Source: Chloroflexota bacterium (GTDB lineage Bacteria; Chloroflexota; Chloroflexia; Chloroflexales; Kallotenuaceae). Taken from it: a stretch of DNA of 7,405 bases. The stretch lies in contig JAFAYS010000851.1 in NCBI GenBank assembly GCA_019240175.1, positions 1-7,405 on the forward strand, read 5' to 3'. The notes beneath the pieces are model-generated. The model saw nothing but the letters and a program-made list of their open reading frames with translations. It was not told the origin of the DNA and did no database searches. Every line of letters starts with the position of its first letter. Position 1 is the first letter of the stretch. Made by a program: the position numbers and the translations under genes. This document shows positions 1 through 4,258 of the stretch, piece by piece.

Positions 1-330
1 GTTCAACCGTCCGATGAGCTGCTAGAAACCGGGTTCAATCTTGGGATCTATGACTGGCTCTTCAAACCGCCGTCGCTCACGCTCGTGACCGCCGCACTGG
101 ATCGCGCTAGCGAGCGTCGCCGACTGCGCAGACAGGCGCAAGAAGGCGCAGCCGCGACCAACGAGCGCAACGACACGCGCCACGAGATCAATAATCAGCT
201 GGCCGGCATCATCGGCCTGGTGCAGCTGCATCTCACAGGCCCTGAGCTGAACAGCGAGGTCGATCAAGATCTGCGGCTGGTACTGGATCACGCCAAACGT
301 CTGCGAGAACTCCTACGCGCCAAGCGCTAG
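1..330 (+). CDS. Response regulator with C-terminal DHp-like phosphoacceptor helices (3' part of gene)
   Basis: The frame is open from the first base to the TAG at 328-330, so this is the last 109 residues of a longer gene; the GTG at 85 is internal, not a start. Residues 14-36 read like the last strand and helix of a receiver domain: the LFKPP at 20-24 fits the conserved Lys-Pro, with Lys22 as the invariant switch lysine. A charged helical linker (38-58, rich in Arg, Gln and Glu) follows. Then comes RHEINNQLAGIIGLVQL (60-76), which resembles the H-box of histidine kinase HisKA/DHp domains, with His61 as the candidate phosphoacceptor. Residues 86-109 look like the second DHp helix. The protein then stops, with no HATPase domain. 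Inference: a cytoplasmic signalling protein that can dimerise and perhaps pass phosphate between its receiver Asp and His61 or a partner. The receiver Asp lies outside the window. The family call is good; the phosphotransfer role is speculative. Confidence 0.72.
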   Translation, partial: VQPSDELLETGFNLGIYDWLFKPPSLTLVTAALDRASERRRLRRQAQEGAAATNERNDTRHEINNQLAGIIGLVQLHLTGPELNSEVDQDLRLVLDHAKRLRELLRAKR

Positions 331-345
331 CCTGAAACGGGAGCG

Positions 346-366
346 GCGGGGCATGATCTGTCCCGC
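346..366 (+). terminator. Short GC-rich hairpin after the response-regulator gene (weak terminator candidate)
   Basis: GCGGGGCA (346-353) pairs with TGTCCCGC (359-366) around a five-base loop, giving an 8-bp stem with one G-U pair, 15 bases after the upstream stop codon. What follows is TTGCTCT, with only a poor T-run, so it is at best a weak intrinsic terminator. It sits just ahead of the helicase promoter and separates the two co-directional genes. Confidence 0.3.
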
Positions 367-389
367 TTGCTCTGCGCAGTCGGCAGACA

Positions 390-398
390 TGGTACTAT
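390..398 (+). promoter_or_regulatory. Extended -10 promoter for the helicase gene, nearly leaderless
   Basis: TGGTACTAT matches the extended -10 form TGnTAnnnT; the hexamer TACTAT (393-398) agrees with TATAAT at four of six positions. No good -35 hexamer lies 16-18 bases upstream (TTGCTC at 367-372 is 20 bases away), which suits an extended -10 promoter. Transcription would start near 404-406, only a few bases before the ATG at 408. No Shine-Dalgarno sequence precedes that ATG, which fits a leaderless or nearly leaderless mRNA. Confidence 0.42.
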
Positions 399-407
399 AC
401 CCTCGCT

Positions 408-2375
408 ATGCGACGACCAACGAATCCTCAGCTTCCGTATCCTGAGCTTAACGACGAGCAGCGCCGGGCGGTGATCGCGCCGGTCGGGCCGGTGCTGGTG
501 CGCGCCGGAGCCGGCAGCGGCAAGACGCGCGTGCTCACGCTGCGTATTCATCATCTGATCGCGACCCAGAGCGTTGCGCCCAAGACGATCCTGGCCGTGA
601 CCTTCACCAACAAGGCCGCCACCGAGCTGCGCGGGCGGCTGCGCGAGCTGCTCAAAGAGCGCAGTCGCGGCCTGACGACCGGCACCTTTCACAGCGTCGG
701 GCTGCGTATTCTGCGCGAGTCGCTGGCGGGTCGGATCAAAGGCTACACCAAAGATTTCTCGATCTACGGCGAGGAAGAGCAGCGCCAGCTGGCCCAGACC
801 GCGCTCGAATCCTGGCGCGGACGGCCACCCGTGATGCTTGAGCCGGAGCAGGTGATCAGCCGCATCTCGCGGCTCAAAAGCCGCATGCTTACACCACAGC
901 TGGCGCAGCGCGTGGCCGGCGGCGATCAGCAGGCGGCCTATGTCGCCGGCTTGTACGACAGCTACCAGCGCAGCCTGCGCAAGCACAACGCGATCGACTT
1001 TGACGACTGCATCTTACTGCCCTACCGCCTACTCAGCGACGATCCCGACCTGCTAGCCGACTACCAGGCGCGCTGGCAGCATGTGCTGGTCGACGAGTAC
1101 CAGGACACCGACCGCGCGCAGCATGGCCTGGTCACGATGCTGACGATGACGCAGCCGCGCTCGCTCTTCGTAGTGGGCGACGCGCAGCAGAGCATCTACG
1201 GCTTTCGCAACGCCGACCACACGATCATCACCCAGTTCAACCAGGATTTTCCCGACGCGCATATCGTCGAGCTGGTGACGAACTACCGCTCACGCCAGCA
1301 GGTGCTCGACGCCGCCCACGCCGTAATCCGCCATGCCGCCGCGATCCATGTGCTGCCGCTGCGCGCCGCTCAGGGTCCCGGTCTGCCTGGGAGCGTGATC
1401 AAAATCCATGAGCTGAAGGATGGCCGCGAAGAGGCCGAGTGGGTGGCGCGTCGCATCGCCGAGCTGATGGGCACGGGCCGGCGGCCACGCGAGCTTGCGG
1501 TGCTGTTCCGGACACGACACATGAGCCGAGGATTGGAGCAGGCGCTGCGTCACGCGCGCATTCCTTACGCTATTCGTGGTAACGCCGGCTTCTACGATCG
1601 GCGGGTGGTGCGCGATCTGCTGGCCTATCTGCGCACGATCGCCAATCCTGCCGATAGCCTGTCGCTGGCACGGATCGTCAATTTGCCGACGCGTGGTCTG
1701 GGCGGCGTGACCATGGAGCAGTTCACCAGCAACGCGGCGGAGCATGGCCTGGCTCCCGGCGCGGCGCTTTTCGATGCGCGCTGCTACGCTGGTCTCAAGC
1801 CCAACGCGGCCACCGCTTTGCGCACATTCGCGCAGATGCTCGGCGGCTGGCGGCAAAAAGCCGAGCGCGGCTATCCTCCGTCCAACCTGATCGCGGATGT
1901 GCTGGCGCAGAGCGGCTATGACCGCTGGATCAAAACCACGCTGCCTGAGGCCGATCGGCCCGACGCGCTGAGTCACGTGCAGGAGCTGCAAACCGCCGCC
2001 GAAGAGCACGACTCGCTCTCGTCGTTCCTGCAAGAGATCGCGCTGATGACGGCGGTGGAAGACAAAGAGGACGAGCGCGATGCCGTACAGCTATTGACGG
2101 TTCACGCCGCCAAAGGCCTGGAATGGCCGATCGTGTTTATCACCGGGCTGGAAGAAGGCACGCTGCCGCATGAGCGCGCTTTTGCCGAGACGGGCGGCGT
2201 CGAAGAAGAGCGGCGACTATGTTATGTCGCGCTGACTCGTGCTAAAGAGCAGATCTGGCTTTCGTGGGCCGCCGGACGCCAGCGCGGCCAAACGCTCAAA
2301 CGCTCGCGCTTCCTGGACGAGATCGTCGCCTATGGTCAGGAGCGCGCCCGTGAGGCGAACAGCGGTCGCAGGTGA
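408..2375 (+). CDS. ATP-dependent DNA helicase, UvrD/PcrA/Rep family (SF1A)
   Basis: A complete 655-residue superfamily 1A helicase, expected to unwind DNA 3' to 5' using ATP in repair, replication restart or removal of bound proteins. All motifs are visible in order: Q motif LNDEQRRAV (14-22), Walker A AGAGSGKT (33-40, Lys39), Ia TFTNKAATELR (65-75), Ib GTFHS (92-96), Walker B VDEYQDT (228-234, Asp229/Glu230), III VVGDAQQSIYGFR (255-267), IV NYRS (292-295), IVa around IRGNAGFYDRR (389-399), V TVHAAKGLEW (564-573) and VI CYVALTRAK (605-613, arginine finger Arg611). No Fe-S cysteine cluster or fused nuclease domain is seen, so it is not AddA/RecB. It ends about 20 residues after the RFLDEI element (634-639), so it lacks the basic linker and Tudor-like tail that brings typical PcrA/UvrD to 720-750 residues. 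Start: first in-frame ATG, with the Q motif correctly placed after it. I give no symbol because UvrD, PcrA and Rep cannot be told apart here and paralogues are common. Confidence 0.96.
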   Translation: MRRPTNPQLPYPELNDEQRRAVIAPVGPVLVRAGAGSGKTRVLTLRIHHLIATQSVAPKTILAVTFTNKAATELRGRLRELLKERSRGLTTGTFHSVGLRILRESLAGRIKGYTKDFSIYGEEEQRQLAQTALESWRGRPPVMLEPEQVISRISRLKSRMLTPQLAQRVAGGDQQAAYVAGLYDSYQRSLRKHNAIDFDDCILLPYRLLSDDPDLLADYQARWQHVLVDEYQDTDRAQHGLVTMLTMTQPRSLFVVGDAQQSIYGFRNADHTIITQFNQDFPDAHIVELVTNYRSRQQVLDAAHAVIRHAAAIHVLPLRAAQGPGLPGSVIKIHELKDGREEAEWVARRIAELMGTGRRPRELAVLFRTRHMSRGLEQALRHARIPYAIRGNAGFYDRRVVRDLLAYLRTIANPADSLSLARIVNLPTRGLGGVTMEQFTSNAAEHGLAPGAALFDARCYAGLKPNAATALRTFAQMLGGWRQKAERGYPPSNLIADVLAQSGYDRWIKTTLPEADRPDALSHVQELQTAAEEHDSLSSFLQEIALMTAVEDKEDERDAVQLLTVHAAKGLEWPIVFITGLEEGTLPHERAFAETGGVEEERRLCYVALTRAKEQIWLSWAAGRQRGQTLKRSRFLDEIVAYGQERAREANSGRR

Positions 2376-2402
2376 TGCGGATAGGAATTATTTATTCGCA
2401 TC
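2374..2402 (+). other. Hairpin overlapping the helicase stop codon
   Basis: GATGCGGATA (2374-2383) pairs with TATTCGCATC (2393-2402), a 10-bp stem with one G-U pair and a nine-base AT-rich loop. The left arm begins inside the TGA stop (2373-2375). No T-run follows on the + strand, so it is not a classic intrinsic terminator. It may mark the 3' end of the helicase mRNA, stabilise it against exonucleases, or be a flanking part of the palindromic repeat that begins two bases later. Confidence 0.45.
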
Positions 2403-2403
2403 C

Positions 2404-2472
2404 GTAGGGGCGTCATTCATGACGCCCTGTGCAATAATTTCGATCCTCGGGCGTGATAAATCACGCCCCTAC
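2404..2472. repeat. 69-bp nested palindromic repeat (REP/MITE-like)
   Basis: The outer arms GTAGGGGCGT (2404-2413) and ACGCCCCTAC (2463-2472) are perfect inverted repeats. Inside are two perfect 9-bp palindromes: GGGCGTCAT/ATGACGCCC (2408-2416 and 2419-2427) and GGGCGTGAT/ATCACGCCC (2449-2457 and 2460-2468), separated by a 21-base AT-richer spacer. It can fold as one long stem or as two adjacent hairpins, the layout of bacterial interspersed palindromic elements (paired REPs). Such elements often lie between convergent genes, as here, and are mobilised in trans by RAYT-type transposases. No transposase gene and no obvious target-site duplication are in the window. Whether it is repeated elsewhere in the genome cannot be seen from here. 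Confidence 0.68.
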
Positions 2473-2521
2473 AAACAAAACATAGTCATTTCAGATCATA
2501 CCAAGCAAGTATTCCAGACAA

Positions 2522-2556
2522 TAAAAAACAAAAAGGGCGTAGTGCGATACGCCCTT
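2522..2556 (-). terminator. Intrinsic terminator of trpA
   Basis: Read on the minus strand, AAGGGCGTA pairs with TACGCCCTT around a six-base loop (stem arms at 2548-2556 and 2533-2541). The stem is followed at once by a T-rich tract, TTTGTTTTTTAT (about 2521-2532). It starts 28 bases after the trpA stop codon. This is a textbook Rho-independent terminator for the leftward plsY-trpA transcript. Its GGGCGT/ACGCCC core is the same as in the neighbouring palindromic repeat. Confidence 0.88.
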
Positions 2557-2584
2557 GTAACCAGCAACGCTTGAATTTCGTTCG

Positions 2585-3385
2585 CTATGCCGCCGTCAAA
2601 GGCACGCCCTGATCGATCGCCTCGCGTAGACTGCGCACATATGCCTCAAGATCTTGGCCTTGCTCAACCACATTCAGCAGCGCCGAGCCAACCACAACCC
2701 CGTCGGCGATCTGCGCGACCTGACGCGCGTGCTCAGGTTGTGAGATGCCGAAACCTAACGCCAGCGGAGTCTCGGTTTGCGACCTGACGCGCGACAGAAA
2801 TGCAGGCAAATCGGTGCGCAGCTCGGAGCGCGCGCCGGTAACGCCCGTCAGCGCGACACAGTAGATAAAGCCCGACGCCTGCTCGATCACATGACCGATG
2901 CGCTCCTTGGTTGAGGTCGGCGCAAGCAGCTGGATCAGATCGATGTCGTGCGCCTGGCAGGCCGCGTAGAGCTCGCCGGACTCCTCGGGCGGCAGATCGG
3001 GAACGATCAGGCCGTCTAAGCCCGCCGCCTGTGCGTCGGCGCAAAAACGCTCCAGGCCATACTGCAGCATCGGATTCAGGTAGCCCATGAACATCAGCGG
3101 CGCATTGACCTCACGCGCACGCAGCTGGCGCACCGTTTCCAGGCAGTACCGCACGTTGACACCATTCTTGAGCGCGCGCTCAGTTGCCCGCTGCACGCTG
3201 GGGCCGTCGGCCAGCGGATCGGAGAAGGGCACGCCGAGCTCGACCATATCCGCACCGGCTGCGATCAGGCGCGGCACTAGCTCAAGCGCGGACTCACGCT
3301 CGGGAAAGCCGATCGTCAGATACAGAATCAGCGCGCGTCGCTGCGTGGCTGCCAGATGTTCCCAGGTTGAGCGAATTCGTGACAT
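2585..3385 (-). CDS. trpA: Tryptophan synthase alpha chain
   Basis: A complete 266-residue TrpA, the usual length, which cleaves indole-3-glycerol phosphate to indole and glyceraldehyde-3-phosphate and passes indole to TrpB through the alpha2-beta2 complex. It is a cytoplasmic TIM barrel. The signature ELGVPFSDPLADGPSVQRA begins at residue 49; the catalytic residues fall at Glu49 and Asp60, exactly the standard enterobacterial numbering. Loop 6 is seen as ALTGVTGARSEL, and the phosphate-binding strands as LGFGIS and GVVVGSALL near the C-terminus. Start: the ATG at 3385 (MSRIRSTWEHL) is preferred over an in-frame TTG at 3415, which would add ten residues the family lacks; a weak TAGGT element lies upstream of the ATG. 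The gene is 70 bp downstream of plsY, with no terminator and only a poor promoter-like sequence between them, so co-transcription is likely. No other trp gene is in the window, so TrpB must be encoded elsewhere. Confidence 0.97.
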   Translation of the reverse strand: MSRIRSTWEHLAATQRRALILYLTIGFPERESALELVPRLIAAGADMVELGVPFSDPLADGPSVQRATERALKNGVNVRYCLETVRQLRAREVNAPLMFMGYLNPMLQYGLERFCADAQAAGLDGLIVPDLPPEESGELYAACQAHDIDLIQLLAPTSTKERIGHVIEQASGFIYCVALTGVTGARSELRTDLPAFLSRVRSQTETPLALGFGISQPEHARQVAQIADGVVVGSALLNVVEQGQDLEAYVRSLREAIDQGVPLTAA

Positions 3386-3455
3386 AGACGAATACCTAAC
3401 GCCATTGCCCAGCAAGCTGCGGAATGTATCGCCGGCTGGCAGATGGCAAGCGAAA

Positions 3456-4091
3456 TCAGGTCAGTTGATCGACGTAAAAGCCCTCGCGCGCATCCGGCAG
3501 ATGCTTGATGATCACGACGATGCTGACCACCAGCACCGCGATCGTGATGACGACATTCTGCGTCAACCACCAGGTGAGCGGCGCGGTCACCGCCACCCCG
3601 ATGATCGAGGGCCAGGTCTCGTCTTTGCGCAAGATCAGGAGCGTCACAAAAAAGACCGCAAGGGTTGCCACCAGCAAGCGCCAGTCGATCAGCAGCAGCA
3701 CGCCCATGCCCGAAGCCAGGCCCTTGCCGCCTGCGCGCCGCAGCCACAGCTTCCAGCCGCCCTCGCGCTGATGCCGTGAGGCAAACATCAGGTATGGCGA
3801 GAAACAATGGCCGACCACCGCCGCCGCGCCACACAGCGCCGCCGCCTCCGCGCCCAGCGCCTGCTGGCCGATAAACATCGCCAGCGCTGCTTTTGCCGCA
3901 TCCAGCAGCGCGACCAGCACGCCCGCCGCAAAGCCAACCGAGCGAATCGTGTTCATCGCGCCGGCGTTGCCGCTGCCGGTCTGCTGCACGTTGATGCCGC
4001 GCGCCAGTCTGCCGACCAGCACCGCAAACGGCACAGCGCCGATCAACACGCTAAGGATAAGCAGCAGAAGCAACGTTGGACTGATCATCAT
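3456..4091 (-). CDS. plsY: Glycerol-3-phosphate acyltransferase PlsY (acyl-phosphate dependent)
   Basis: PlsY transfers an acyl group from acyl-phosphate (made by PlsX) to glycerol-3-phosphate, giving lysophosphatidic acid, the first step of membrane phospholipid synthesis. It is an integral membrane protein; several hydrophobic segments are visible, from the N-terminus (about residues 5-28) to the last one (about 179-195). The three family motifs are present: GSGNAGAMNTIR (39-50; the common form has Pro-Gly-Ala-Thr in the middle), GHCFSPYL (94-101) and GGKGLASGMG (121-130). The C-terminal KHLPDAREG fits the family end. Between motifs 2 and 3 there is an extra, charged stretch of roughly 15 residues (about 104-119) not found in E. 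coli PlsY. Start: an in-frame ATG at 4103 exists, but it has no ribosome site, while GGAGAG lies four bases before the ATG at 4091 (211 residues), so I chose that one. It leads a probable two-gene unit with trpA. Confidence 0.93.
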   Translation of the reverse strand: MMISPTLLLLLILSVLIGAVPFAVLVGRLARGINVQQTGSGNAGAMNTIRSVGFAAGVLVALLDAAKAALAMFIGQQALGAEAAALCGAAAVVGHCFSPYLMFASRHQREGGWKLWLRRAGGKGLASGMGVLLLIDWRLLVATLAVFFVTLLILRKDETWPSIIGVAVTAPLTWWLTQNVVITIAVLVVSIVVIIKHLPDAREGFYVDQLT

Positions 4092-4095
4092 TATG

Positions 4096-4101
4096 CTCTC
4101 C
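4096..4101 (-). promoter_or_regulatory. Ribosome binding site deciding the plsY start
   Basis: GGAGAG on the minus strand, four bases upstream of the ATG at 4091 and seven before the next ATG at 4088. It lies inside the first codons of the longer reading that begins at 4103, so the longer start would overlap its own Shine-Dalgarno. This favours initiation at 4091, with 4088 as an alternative. Confidence 0.6.
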
Positions 4102-4120
4102 ATCGATGCGGATCGTTCGG

Positions 4121-4149
4121 ATTGTAGCGAAGAGGCGCAGCCCCGTCAA
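4121..4149 (-). promoter_or_regulatory. Sigma-70-type promoter of plsY (and probably trpA)
   Basis: On the minus strand, TTGACG (4144-4149, five of six bases of the -35 consensus) is followed after exactly 17 bases by TACAAT (4121-4126, five of six of the -10 consensus). Transcription would begin near 4114, giving a leader of about 23 bases that contains the GGAGAG ribosome site. It is the best promoter match in the window. Confidence 0.78.
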
Positions 4150-4172
4150 TGGCTGATTTCGATCAGGCAAGC

Positions 4173-4195
4173 GGCGGCTGGATCTTCCAACCGCC
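4173..4195. other. Hairpin upstream of the plsY promoter
   Basis: GGCGGCTGGA (4173-4182) pairs with TCCAACCGCC (4186-4195) around a three-base loop. The ten stem positions include one mismatch on the + strand (C against A), which becomes a G-U pair in RNA read from the minus strand. It lies between the protease terminator and the plsY -35 element, 23 bases upstream of the latter. No T-run follows on either strand. It could be a backup structure after the terminator or a binding site for a regulator; the sequence alone does not say. Confidence 0.35.
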
Positions 4196-4202
4196 ACCTG
4201 GA

Positions 4203-4238
4203 CAAACAAACAGCCCCTATCGCCATTGATAGGGGCTG
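4203..4238 (-). terminator. Intrinsic terminator of the subtilase gene
   Basis: On the minus strand, CAGCCCCTATC (4228-4238) pairs perfectly over 11 bp with GATAGGGGCTG (4211-4221) around a six-base loop. It is followed directly by TTTGTTTGT (4202-4210). The hairpin starts 20 bases after the protease TAA stop (4259-4261). It isolates the protease transcript from the plsY promoter downstream. Confidence 0.9.
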
Positions 4239-4258
4239 CGAGACCGACTTGTTGAAAC

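Noticed and set aside
85..330. A complete small gene starting at the GTG at 85
   Set aside because: The frame is open from base 1, and the residues before 85 read as the end of a receiver domain (LFKPP), so the GTG is internal to a longer gene.
327..2033. Several minus-strand open frames (327-986, 1053-1262, 1290-2033) opposite the helicase
   Set aside because: They are antisense shadows of an intact helicase; their products are low-complexity Arg/His/Gln-rich sequences with no family features.
2404..2556. CRISPR array
   Set aside because: The three GGGCGT-core hairpins are palindromes of differing sequence at irregular spacing, with no constant direct repeat and unique spacers.
2239..2574. 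A + strand frame running from inside the helicase into the spacer
   Set aside because: It overlaps the helicase C-terminus in another frame and then reads through the palindromic repeat and the terminator; no ribosome site and no recognisable protein.
3386..3415. TTG start at 3415 giving TrpA ten extra residues
   Set aside because: The ATG at 3385 puts the catalytic residues at exactly Glu49 and Asp60 and matches the normal TrpA N-terminus.
3387..3455. A separate trpA promoter (TTGCCA and TACATT on the minus strand)
   Set aside because: The two hexamers are only 15 bases apart and the -10 match is modest; read-through from the plsY promoter explains expression better.
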